From Avena insularis (lineage: Eukaryota; Streptophyta; Magnoliopsida; Poales; Poaceae), in contig CM042687.1 in NCBI GenBank assembly GCA_023614405.1, positions 67,314,992-67,378,991 on the forward strand: a DNA stretch of 64,000 bases, written 5' to 3'. The notes below the pieces were generated by a model that saw only the letters and a program-made list of their open reading frames with translations, was not told the origin of the DNA and made no database searches. Shown here piece after piece: positions 44,085 through 55,220 of this stretch. A program made the translations under genes and the position numbers. Each line of letters starts with the position of its first letter. Within the stretch, counting starts at the first letter, position 1.

Positions 44085-47000
44085 ACTCCCCCAAGCTTAG
44101 ACCTTGCTTGTCCCCAAGCGAAAACTGAGCTTAGTAAACATGACCACAGGTTTATGGAGTGAAGTGTCTATAAAAAGAATATGAACAAGAAGCATCACAT
44201 TCACCAATATACAACTCATAATAGAAAGAAACTCACCATTATATAACTTAACTTGCAACGAGCATATGAGTCAAATAAAGATGCATAAAGACAAACCATA
44301 ATTGGTAATGGCAAACTTTGTTCTTGGTCAGAGAACAGTTGACAAATCATACTTAGTTTTCAAGCAAAGCTTTTGTAATAAAGTTGATAAAGCAGGAATC
44401 TCCTTTGCTCAAACATAAAAGGTTTTTCACAATGATAGCTTTCAAAGTAATATTCATTCAGATAAGAGTTTTGTGCAAAACAAGGAAGATAAGAAACATG
44501 ATTGAATAAATCATCATATGAATGATTGAAACACAGCAACTCAAATGCTTGCTGGAGATAGAAAGGAATAGGTTTACTGACTCAACTTAGAAGTAAAATA
44601 AAGGCCCTTCACAGAGGGAAGCTGGGATTTCTAGTTTCATAAAGGGCTTCCAAAAGATTATGGTACTTACTACCTTTGAGCTCTCATTGCCCCTATCATA
44701 AGCATCTTAAGGTGATTAAGGTTAAAGTGAACAAATATGGAGTATATGCTTGAAAAATCATAAGTTGGCAATCTCATGTCCCTTGAGTACGAGGTTCGTT
44801 CCTCATGCTACTCAACTTTAGTTACCGATAAGTTCTTGTCATTATAAGTGTATGTGTATCACAGAGAACCGCCAACGGGGTACCCCTTTCCCCATGATAC
44901 AGGAGCTATCCAATATCAAAATGACAAGGCAACATACAATGAACATCTCAGCAATCTTTTTATTTGCTATTTGCATAGGTTTTTATTGAGGATGCTTCAT
45001 AGATTCCTCACTATGGTTATGCTGCAAGTTTCCACCATGATTAGGCATGGCTTAGGCTAGCCTCCCAGGCGTCTCTCTAACACATATACATAACTCCATG
45101 GACTTACAAGATCCCCCTTTATTTCACACCGCCGACATCCACAAACAAAAGATCATGATATCAACTGGGTAGATTTACATGTGTTGAAAGCGTTCCCTGT
45201 GACATCACGGTTCTTCGAATTCCCAACTTATAAGTGCAAGCATATACAACATAGATGACACAATGGTTCAAGTTTATTAAGGGCAAAAAAATAAGGTATG
45301 CCATCCAATTCGTGAGAGCTTTACTAACTAGCTTTCACATAACAAAAGAATTTTTAATTTGAAAGGTAGATGAAACTTGAGAATTTAATTTGAATAGAAA
45401 TGATGCTAATAGGTAGATATGGTGGAAACAAATGGCATAGGTTTAAGTTTAAAGGATTGGATGCACGAGAAGCATTCCCTCTCAGTACAGGTTTTTGGCT
45501 AGCAAGGCTGGGTAGCAAGCAAAAGAGTTGAAGGAAACAAGCAAACATACAGGTGATAAAAACAAACATGCAATCTTCCTTGAAAACACAAAAGACCTTA
45601 ACTAAAGAATACTAAGCTTAGGAGCTAATCAATAAAGAAGGAAAGATGATATAAAATAACTGTAAGTGCTTTTCTCTTTTCCTTTCAAACCTCAAAAAGT
45701 GTTGCTACTGACTAGAGATCGGTTTGCCAAAACCAATTTAAATTTACTTGATGCTCCCAAAGTGATACCAATACTAATCAACAAGATCAATCATATAAGA
45801 GAAGTTGCAAACTAAAATAAGAAGTGAAAAAGTAAATGACGAAACTTCTCATTAATATTCCATAAAGGCACTCACACCAAGGGATACATAGACAACCAAC
45901 TAAAGGAGAGATACTTCAACAATGCAAACCATCCTACATTATAACTTCACTATTCAAGATATGCCTCTATATATAGGTAAAAAGATGAAAGGTAATGATA
46001 TGATACCGCGGCACTCCCCCAAGCTTGGAACGAGCCAAGGGGATGCCAAAACCTGATGACGAATTACTCCTTCGATGGTGGTGGTGTTATCTCGATAAGC
46101 TTTTCAATCAGCTTCCTCAAATCCTCAATCTTGAAGGTTAGAGTCGAAATAAACTCCGAATTATGCTCAATGCGGTTCATGATCATGTCGGACCGAGAAT
46201 CCCAGTCCTTGTGATTCTTTCCCCATTCTTCCTTCTTAGGGTATTCTTTCTCTGCATGGTTAGAACGAGGCATATCCCAACTAGAAGGCAACTTCCCTTT
46301 GGGAAATTTTGGAATTGCTGCTCATGTATAAGAGTATGGAAGGGGTTCTTGGTGCACGGAGGAACTGACCGTGGAGCTAGGCAATGACACGGAGTTTTCC
46401 CTCCTATAGACATCCGTGCCGTCCTCTTCAACTTGATAGGGTTTGCCACCACTCCAATGCTCCCAATGGTGGCGCGGGTTTCCGGACGCTTGTATTCCTC
46501 CACTTCTTATTCATCCTCAACCAAGACCTCCTTGTCCTTCTTGGGGTCTTGAAGATCATCTTCCATGGGTTTCTTGCCCTTGTCATTGGCGGAGACCATG
46601 ATGCCTCTAAACTTGAGAATATTTCCCGACAGAAACAGATCAAAATGAAAAGACGACGAGAATACGATATACGGACCTCGGGGGGTCTAGGGGATTATAT
46701 ATTATGAAGTTTTACGACATAAGGAAAGTACTGGGCGAAAACGGGACGGAGACGGGCTCCGGGGTGGTCACACCACCTGGTGGCGCGACCAGGCAGGGCC
46801 CGGGCCACTGGGTGGTGTGAGCCATCCAGGCTCCGTTTCCTTCCCTTTTCGTCTTGCTACCTTCCATATGGAAAAAACTGCAAAAATATAAAAAGAAAAG
46901 TTTTTCGCGAACCTTCTATTTTCAGCACTTTTACCTATTCGAAAGCGGACTCTGCAGGTTCCTGAGTTTGGTCTCTAATAAATTCTTCTAGAGTTAACAT

Positions 47001-48087
47001 TTGAATAATATCAACATATTCATTATAAAAATATCCAGAAATATAATGTTTGAGCCTTTGACCATTCTTCATCTCCTTACATCATTTTCTCCCAATATCT
47101 GAAAATTCCTTTCATACAAAGCTTCACACAATCTTTATTAGCAACGTTAGTGTATGCAAAATATAAATAAACCCATGGGTTCAAATTTCAACTGACATCC
47201 ATAAAAACATAATCTGCTGTAGCAACTCCTTTCAAAACCCCAAAAATAATTTAAAAGGAAATCAATTTAAGAGGCAAATGGAAATAATGGCAGAAATCTG
47301 TCAAAACGGACCATCAGGTAAAGATTGATTTTTTCGAAAATCCTCTGTTGCTCAAATCAAAAAGTGCAAAACTAATGAAATTTGTATAACAACTTGGTAC
47401 ACAAGCACATAAAATTACAGCTCCTTCCGACGTTCTGAGATTTTTCACGAATGTTTACAGTGAAGCACAAAAATCTGTCCCAGGACAGCAACTTCCCACA
47501 ACTTACTTCTCAAAAGAGGTAAATATTGACACAAAAACCAAACAAAAGGATAAGAAGAGGTTATTATAGGGGGATTAACTTCCAGTACTCGAAGAAACAA
47601 AAACTAAAACCAAACTAAAATGGGTTGTCTCCCAAAAGCTCTTTCTTTAAAGCCATTAAGATGGTCATAATAGTTTCAATGATGCTCTCATAGGAGATAT
47701 GAATTTGAAGTGAAAGAGAGCATCAAGTAGAAAATATCCAACACATTTAAGTATAACTCTCTTCCTATGAAAGGGATTTTTATGAGAAAATAAATTGTTG
47801 AAACAAAAGGCTACTAGCATAGGAAGACAAAACAAGTGCAACTTCAAAACTTTCAACATAAAGCGGGGAAACTTAATATTATTGAGATGCATAAAACCAT
47901 GTTTCCCTCTCTCATAATAACTTTCAGTAGCACTTTGAATAAAGTTAATAATATATCTGTCATAAGAAACATTCTTATCATCATAATGAGCATACTTAAA
48001 ATCATCAAATAGAGGTTTAAGGTCAAAAACTGGATTAACAGAAGCAAGTTGTTCAACTATAAAGGCAAATTATTTTCATAAGGATCT
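44085..48087 (-). other. Non-coding body of the Sabrina-like element
   Basis: Four kilobases between protease end and polypurine tract with no pol domain in any frame. PPT-like CTCCCCCAAGCTTGG motifs occur at 44086, 46014 and 49175. A frame of about 100 codons on - (46503-46064) around a repeated K-N-G-E / K-E-E-W pattern may be a relic of a coding region but has no recognised motif. The stretch 45100-46000 is plain AT-rich sequence. GC-rich patches lie at 46680-46860. Confidence 0.6.
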
Positions 48088-49646
48088 TTAGAAAATTTGG
48101 AAAAAATTAAACTCATAAGATTCTCCATCAAATTTAGTTAAAACTTTCTCCTTCTTACAATCTATAATAGCTCCACAAGGGTTTAAGAAAGGTCTACCAA
48201 AAATGATAGGACAAGTTTTACTAGCTTCCTTACCAAGCACTAGGAAATCAGCAGGATATTTAGTCTTACCACAAAGAACTTCCACATCTCTTACAATACC
48301 AATTGGACAAATGGTTTCTTTATTAGCAAGGTGAATAACCACATCAATGTCCTCAAGTTCACAAGGACCAATTTCATGCATAATTTCTCTGTAAAGCTCA
48401 TAAGGAATAGCACTAGAACTAGCACCAATATCACATAAACCATAATAGCAATGATCACCAATTATAACAGAAAGCACAGGGACACTATCTTTCCTAGCTT
48501 TACTAGGATGAGAGACAATATTATAAGCATATTCACAAAAGATAATGTGCCCATCTTCTACATTTTTAGTGATAAGGTCTTTCACAATGGCTACTACGGG
48601 TTCAATATTTATTTGTTCATCAAGTTCAACAGTTTTCTTTGTACTTTTGCTAACCACATTAGCTAAAATAGAATGTTCCGTTACCTTAGTAGGAAAAGGT
48701 ATTTTATCAATATAAGGTTCAGGCAAAATAGGATCAACAATACAAACTTCAGTGTTTCTAGCAGGAACATGATTAACAATATCTTTGTAAGGTACATGGT
48801 ACTTGTTCCACTTACTTTTGGGAATTTCAATATAAGAGGCAAAGGCCTTAAAACAATTGGAAATACTTTGAGAATCAAGACCATACTCAGTACTAATATT
48901 ATGAAAGTCATCAGTTCCCATAAAAGATTTAATGCATTCATAATCATAATTTATACCTGACTTTCTTCCTTTGTCATTCTCCCATGCTTTAGTATTTTCT
49001 TGAATACGGTCTAGAAGATCCCATTTAGCTTCTTCTTTCATACGTGTGAATGATCCAGCACAAGGAGCATCTAATAAATCTTTATCATGAAGATAAAGCC
49101 ATGAATAAAAGTTATGGATAATACTATTATTAGGGAGCTCATGAATAGGACATTTAAGCATTAGTAACTTTAATCTCCCCCAAGCTTGGGCTATACTCTA
49201 TCCATCATGAGGCCAAAAGTTATATATTTGATTCCGGTATTTATGAATCTCACTAGGAGGATAGAATTTAGAATAAAAGAGAGGTACTATTTCCTCCCAT
49301 TCCATAGATTGTCTATTCTTCAGCAACTTATACCATTCTTCAGCTCTTCCTTTCAATAATATAGAGAGTAACTTTTCTTAACTTGTTCCTTTGTGATACC
49401 TGCACACTTAAACAACCTACATAATTCATGGATAAAAAGCAAGTGATCACCAGGATGGAAAGTTCCATCCCTAAAATAATAGTTATCCATAACACGGTCA
49501 ACAATTCTTGTAGGTATCTTAAAAGGATCTATCTCAGCAGGTGGTAGTTCATCTACTACCCTAGTAGTGGTAGTAGATTTCCCAAATAGGAAACCAAGTG
49601 GGTTATCCTTATTAGAAACAAAGTAACAAATAGAAATAAAAAGCAA
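48088..49646 (-). pseudogene. gag and aspartic protease of the Sabrina-like element
   Basis: The gag N-terminal part (49646-49353) contains N-P-L-G-F-L-F-G-K-S and P-P-A-E-I-D-P-F-K-I-P. A frameshift near 49372 leads into the capsid motif R-A-E-E-W-Y-K-L-L and W-E-E-I-V-P-L-F-Y. A stop is visible near 49201 before the 357-codon open frame 49161-48088. That frame ends in a retropepsin domain whose active site reads C-D-I-G-A-S-S-S (about 48425) in place of the usual D-T/S-G, with I-I-F-G-R-P-F-L-N as the second motif. No RT follows: the frame closes at TAG/TGA 48088. The long open protease frame suggests a young copy, but the shifts in gag make it non-functional. Confidence 0.8.
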
Positions 49647-49697
49647 TACTCACAGTAGAAGTTTCCTTTACTAGTTCCACTCTTCAATAGCGCTTCA

Positions 49698-49716
49698 CTC
49701 CCCGGCAACGGTGCCA
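49698..49716 (-). other. Primer-binding site complementary to tRNA-Asp
   Basis: Read on -, TGGCACCGTTGCCGGGGAG begins 11 bases after the 5' LTR. It matches the 3' end complement of plant tRNA-Asp (TGGCGCCGTTGCCGGGGAG) with one mismatch. A tRNA-Asp primer and a short gap after the LTR are usual in Athila-related gypsy elements. Confidence 0.8.
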
Positions 49717-49727
49717 AAAAATAGTCT

Positions 49728-51218
49728 TGATGACCCACAAGTATAGGGGTGTATTCGATAAATAGGAGTGTCGATCCCAACGAGGAGCAGAAGGTGTTGA
49801 CTAGTGGTTTAGATCAGGAGTTCTCTGTAAATACTTAGCAAACGGATTTTTAGGGATTTTTTATAATGTAAAGAAATAAAGTGCAAGTAAATAAAAGACA
49901 AGAACAAATGCAGCAAAGGGCCCAATCCTTTCTTAGCAAAGGACAAGCCGGTTGTATTACTTATGAGGAGTAAACGTTCTCGAGGACACATGGGAATACT
50001 GTCAAGTGCTTTCGCTTCATATAGTTGATAAACTTCTTTGGTTGGATAAGTGATGTGTGGGTGAACCTATGCTAATGTACCGACCTTACTTGGACTAGTA
50101 AATACTTGTGATTAAACCCCTTGCAAGCATCCGCAACTACAATAAGGTAATTAAGATAAAAACCTAACCACAACTTTAAACTCTGAGATCCTACACTCCC
50201 GTGTGCAAAGGTTTCCTAACGAGGGTTCAGGTTTCTGTCACTCCGGCAACCCCAAAATTAGTAGCCAAATACACAATGCATTACCCTTGGACCATAAATG
50301 GTGAAGTATCATGTAGTCGACATTCACATGACACCACTAGAAGAATAACACCACAACTTAAATATCAAACCAGTGAATATACCTCAACACAATTCCACTA
50401 CTAACAACATGACTTCTCCCATGTCCTCAAGAACTAAACGAACTACTAACGAGACATCATATGGATGAAGATCAGAGGTGATATAATGATGAATAACAAT
50501 CTGAACATAAACAATGATTCAAAGGTTCCACTCAATAGCATCAACTACAAGAGTAATTAACACCGGGAAAGTTTCCCCTAAGAACTATGCAAGATTCAAC
50601 CCAATTGTTACAGCGGGATGGAGTGGTGGTGATGGTGCTGGTGGAGATAATGGTGAGGATGATGATCCCGATGAAGTCTAGCTTGATGACGGTGTTGATG
50701 GCGATGATATCCCCTCTCCGGGGAGGAATTTTCCTGACAGAAATATGCCTGCCGGAGAGCTCTTTCTCTCTCTGTAGTTTCCGCCCCGCAAAGGCGAAAG
50801 AATCTTTCTGTGGTCGCTCCTCGATTATTAGGGTTTCGAGAAGAAGTTATAGGAGAAGGGGCGAAGCAGGAGATGGGCCAGGGTGGCCACACCCCCTGCT
50901 GGCGCGGCCTAGGGTGGGCCCGCGCCAGGGGGTGGTGTGGGCCCCCTGTGGCCCATCTTCGCCTCCCCTTCTGGCTTCCTTCATCATCTGGAAAAATAGG
51001 ATTTTCCGTGTATTTTATAGAATTTTCTGATATTCGTGAATATTGCATCTGGACACCGCTTTTTCCATCAGAATCATGACTCCGACAGTTCATCATCCAA
51101 AAGTAACCCAACATGCAAAAATAGATGAAATAACATAAGTATCACCTCTTAATAAGAAATATATCAATGAATAGCAGTAAATTATGATATAGAATAGTGA
51201 TAAAAAATGGATGTATCA
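49728..51218 (-). repeat. 5' LTR of the Sabrina-like element (1491 bp)
   Basis: On - it starts TGATACATCCATTTTTTATC at 51218 and ends CTTGTGGGTCATCA at 49728. It is uninterrupted and serves as reference for the nested insertions in the 3' LTR. The transition from ATGCAATATTCG (about 51040) to a GC-rich segment with GGGTGTGGCCACCCTGG (about 50880-50900) marks the probable transcription and leader region. Confidence 0.92.
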
Positions 51219-51223
51219 TAGGA

Positions 51224-51790
51224 ACCTGCTGATACGAGCACACAACATACACAGAGTACACATAGACATTTTTTACCCAGGTCCAGGTCGCCCTTCGGCT
51301 AACAACCCTACATCCTGCTTTGTTGGATTATCTGGGGTGGATCAAAGTACAAAGTGATGATCTCTCCAATGCCGAGGTGCCACTTTCTATATATTTTCTA
51401 CATTCCCTAGGCTTCCTCTTTCTTTCTCTTATCACTCTCTGTATACTCTCTTTATTCCTTCTCTCCGATGTGGAGAACGGTTCTCTCTCCGAACCATGAA
51501 CCCCAAGTTTCCTCCTGGCCAAAGTCTCTCTTTCTAACCAAAAACTCTTCTACTAGCCTTCCTATCTATCTCTCTTGTCGTCCGTCTCTTGTCTCTCTCC
51601 AACCCTCCAACTTAGTGGCCAAGTGCCTCCTTTTATACTCAAGGGGTCACCACAAGGGCTAGCATGGAGCACCGCTAATGGCCTTCCCAGGGGCAATCGC
51701 GGCGTGCCATGCGGTCTTCAGGCAGGTAGGCAGTGCCTTGTGGCTGACAGATGGCCAAGGGAGGTGCGCATGCGCATTTGATGGTTGATG
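51224..51790 (-). repeat. LTR fragment related to LTR B
   Basis: GAGCACACAACATACACAG, TTTTTTACCCAGGTCCAGG, GCTAACAACCCTACATCCTG, CCAAGTGCCTCCTTTTATAC and GGGGCAATCGCGGCGTGCC all have near-identical counterparts in the same order at 36580-37080. The sequence stops matching after about 51790. It was the target of the Sabrina-like insertion on its left side. Confidence 0.8.
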
Positions 51791-52130
51791 TCCTTTTACA
51801 ACGGACGATTTTCGTGGTTGAAGGCCATTTTTCGTGGATGAAAAGCATTCTATGATGGATGCCCTTCGTGGTAGAAGCCCCATCAGAAATTAACCTACCA
51901 CGGTTTTTTATGACCGTGGCGGATCGCACCCTTCATCCATGAAAAGTTGTTCCGTCGTAGATCTATTCGCCAGCCATGTTGACTGCTAACGTCATGCAAA
52001 CAACCACATGGTGAATGCCGTTAATGGCCAGTTAGCACCGTTAACTGCCAATGAAACCGTGGTAGAAGCCAGGCCTAACCAAGGCCTGATAAATATTAAG
52101 TGGGCCGGTCCATTAAGAGAGCCCAATAGA
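51791..52130. repeat. Short direct and inverted repeats of a DNA-element remnant
   Basis: TTTTCGTGGTTGAAGG, TTTTCGTGGATGAAAAG and CTTCGTGGTAGAAG occur in series (51807-51880), followed by CCACGG-TTTTTTATGA-CCGTGG, which can fold into a hairpin (about 51898-51920). This resembles the end of a MULE or CACTA element. No transposase is seen. Confidence 0.45.
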
Positions 52131-52139
52131 ATCATGGCA

Positions 52140-52700
52140 TGTTACTATTTCATTCTATACTGTTTGAATTGGTTCCAGTTCTGCTATCCGCTGCAGCCCA
52201 TAAAATTTCTGGCCCGTTACTGTTTCGGCCTACTGAAGGCCCGCATGGTCTCACTACTATACAGCCCATTAGCAGACCATGCAATGTCGGCCCGATACTA
52301 TTAAGGCTTGTAGTCGGCTCGACATTATTCTTGCAGCCATAATTGGCTGCCCACTAGGCCCATTTTGTAGGAAAGCCCATTACTGTTATGGACCATAATC
52401 GTCCTGCTTAGGTTCTGGCCTGTTACAGTTCTTGATTGGTAAGTTTTCGGCCTGTTACAGTTCTGGCATATTATGGTTCTGTCATGTTACCTTTCTGGCC
52501 TGTTACTACTTGGGCCTGCTACTATTTTTGGCCTATTACTATTCTGGCCTGCTACTATTTTGGTCTAGTATTGTTTTGGTTTGTTACTGTTTTGGCCTTT
52601 TACTGTTTTGGATTGTTATTGTTCTGGCCTGTTACTGTTTTGGTCTTTCGCCCATTACTGTTCTGCCAGCTATGTTTTAAGGCATATCGCGGCTTATGTG
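52140..52700 (+). repeat. Degenerate minisatellite, about 20-bp unit
   Basis: The unit GGCCTGTTACTGTTTT(C)TGG is repeated some 20 times with substitutions, densest at 52428-52670. Variants include CCCATTACTGTT and GGCCTGCTACTATTTTTGG. The open + frames over this stretch are a by-product of the repeat. Confidence 0.85.
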
Positions 52701-52799
52701 GCTTGCCATGATTCTGGCTTTTTACTGTTTATGGAGCCCGTCTGCTGGTCGGCATATCGTATTCTACAATTATGACGCAATTCTTGTTTAAAATAGTCC

Positions 52800-54966
52800 G
52801 TTAATATTTTGGATCACTAATGGCCGCGCGAGAATCAACATATTACATCAACAGGAAAATTCTAAAATTTATAACAGACCAGAATTTCAACAGAAATAAA
52901 ATGATGCATTACACAGACATCGCCAGTCATGGGTTGGAACACGGTTTCTGCTATGGAGCTTATATCACCATACAAGTAACACCAGGCTTACTATGACAGT
53001 GTAGAAGAGATTATCAAGTAGAAGGTCATTCCAATCTTGTCAATCTTTCAGTTCCTATATCTGTTCACGTGTAATTGTGATTATTGCATCTGTTTCTTGT
53101 TCAATTAAATTAATTGTTTCGAGTGCAGCTGTAACACCTCTTTGTTCTGAAAAAACTGGAATAGTGGGCCAATGCAAAAAATAACCACTATCACTTCTAC
53201 TTTGTGAAATAACCTCAATACTTAACGTAAGAGTCCTCGCTTCTGTCTCCATAGCTTCATGTGCAGCCTGAAACAAAGAAAACAAGTCAGCATGGCATAC
53301 TAGCAAACTGGTAGCCAACTTATATGTAAAATAATTGTAATGCATCATTGGCTAGGAACAATCAATAGCCTCGTACATCTCTTTCTAGAATAACAAGAAC
53401 AGTCGATATCCTGGACCGATGCGAGCATGTGCATGTATCACAGTCGCTCTATGAAACAAACAATACAGATTATTTGCAGGTTGAAACTATGACATATTAA
53501 GTTAGAGTAGCAAATTAGGCAAATAAGCATTGTCCTAATATAACAAATCAAGCAATCAACATGTGTGTCTCATGCAGACTAACTAAACTAGTGTGGCAGT
53601 GAACGTAGTGAACCAAGCAACTAGACTCTTTCCCTCATAAACAAATCATATCACTACATAATGGAAATATAGAAAATATAACAAAAAGAGTTGTTTGGGA
53701 TCCCCTGAGCTGCTTCGAACTGGTCAAGCCAACAAGCATGGTCCTATAATATAAAAATAACATTTAGAAATGGTCTATACTACGAACTAGCCAGATCAGT
53801 GTGAAGTTTGAGAAATTATGGTTGGACCTCCAACCACAGAAGATGACATTGTTTTAATCATCAGCGAACTATGATAGTACCTTTGAAAAACAAGAAATAA
53901 TCAAGTGTTTGTCTTCAATAGACTACCAGCATTATTTCAGAAAAACAAGATATCAACCACTGCTTTTCAATAGTCAGATCATTCAAATATTTTGATCGTC
54001 GGGCCAGTATATAAAAAAAAGAGAAACAAAGAGATGAGTCATTTGCTATCAAAACAATAGTTGGATGCAGCCAAAAAGTAGCAGAAACCTTCTTTGTAAT
54101 CCCTACATTGTGCACCTTGCAAGATAAATGAAGTATTTAAACAATGTATGGCTGATATGAAGTGGCAGATCAAATTAAGTAGAATGTAACATTCTTTTGA
54201 TAGAAGCACTTTATGCACCATGTAGAGTTGGTAGCTAGGAAATGTAGCAATCATACGCCATGTGCATCATATAAACTGCTATTTGAAAAAAAGATATCCA
54301 ACATATATAATGTCAAGCAAAGGTGTACGAGCTCTATTATCCACATTATATCCATGGGAACCACAACAGAATATTGCATTGTTGCAATAACAAGTCAACT
54401 GAAAATACAAAGGACCCATAACCAATTGAACCATCTGGTGGCTAATATTAAACTAGCAAGATAATCTAATCATGTATAGATGAAATCCAGCAGACATGAG
54501 TCGAAACATATGCATAATGTCTCATGTTTCTTAGTAATCGACAATTGTATTTCTCATAGAAATTGCCATCGTTTAAGTTAAGAAAATCATGAAATTTGTT
54601 TAAACATGAGCAAACTAAAGAATCAAATTGGCAGTAGAATCTATATGTGTATCATGTAGAGTAGCTAGTGAGGTAATGAATTAAGCAATCAAACACCAGG
54701 GGCACGATAGACTTCAAGATTATAGTAAGATGGTTATAGTACATATATATAGTAACTAAGTCTCATACAAAGCTTAATTATGTTGTTTATATCCAGGGAG
54801 AACATTGCTGCTTGTCTTAATAAAAAAGTACACTTTACACATACTATTATATTTTACTAGGTTAGTAATTTCGAGAGTATCATCGGCTGTATGATGCAGC
54901 CATGCTGACAACATATATTACATGATACTAGCTATGAAACTCTCACTATGAGTAGTCTAGCTAGAA
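52800..54966. other. AT-rich intergenic stretch with exon-like pieces on - strand
   Basis: No transposon ends or recognised genes. On -, 53270-53058 reads as an open exon after a good acceptor (TTCTTTGTTTCAG), encoding A-A-H-E-A-M-E-T-E-A-R-T-L-T and ending at TAG/53055. Another acceptor at about 53742 (TTTATATTATAG) is followed by D-H-A-C-W-L-D-Q-F-E-A-A-Q-G-I-P. They could be exons of one decayed gene, or chance. I recognise neither. Confidence 0.35.
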
Positions 54967-55100
54967 CTCCCTCCGTTTCAAAATATAAGATGTTATGGCT
55001 TTTGTTAAACGAATGTATCTATACCTCTCTTTAGTGTTGGTAGAGTAACTTGGACTAGTATTGTACGCATTTTTACTAGTCTAAGTTACTCCCCAACAAG
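54967..55100 (+). mobile_element. Partial Stowaway-like MITE end
   Basis: CTCCCTCCGTTTCAAAATAT matches the usual Stowaway terminal repeat CTCCCTCCGT. The expected complementary end (ACGGAGGGAG) is not found downstream, so only one end is preserved or the match is a relic. Confidence 0.5.
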
Positions 55101-55220
55101 ACCAAGTAACTTAGACAAGTCCCATACATATAACACTAGACTATGCTACAACCTCGAGAGTGCATATAAGCTCTAATATTATAATAGATTATAAATTAGC
55201 ACAAAAATTGATATACTTCT

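Larger units (their letters stand above)
39890..51218 (-). mobile_element. Non-autonomous Ty3/gypsy element, Sabrina-like, with two nested solo LTRs
   Basis: Complete element on -: 5' LTR 51218-49728, PBS, gag-PR, long non-coding body, PPT, 3' LTR 44084-39890. A perfect 5-bp target duplication TAGGA flanks it (39885-39889 and 51219-51223). There is no RT, RNase H or integrase, so it must be mobilised by proteins made elsewhere. The LTR start TGATACGTCCATTTTGCATC and gag-PR type recall the Sabrina group of Triticeae. The name is from memory. After removal of the nested solo LTRs the 3' LTR is about 1400 bp against 1491 bp for the 5' LTR. The difference is mainly a deletion of about 110 bp (5' LTR 50459-50560). 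Confidence 0.93.

Noticed and set aside
49698..49716. tRNA gene
   Set aside because: Only the 3' end complement of tRNA-Asp is present. It is a primer-binding site, and no tRNA cloverleaf occurs here.
54967..55100. Complete Stowaway MITE
   Set aside because: Only one terminal repeat is visible. The complementary end and TA duplication are missing.
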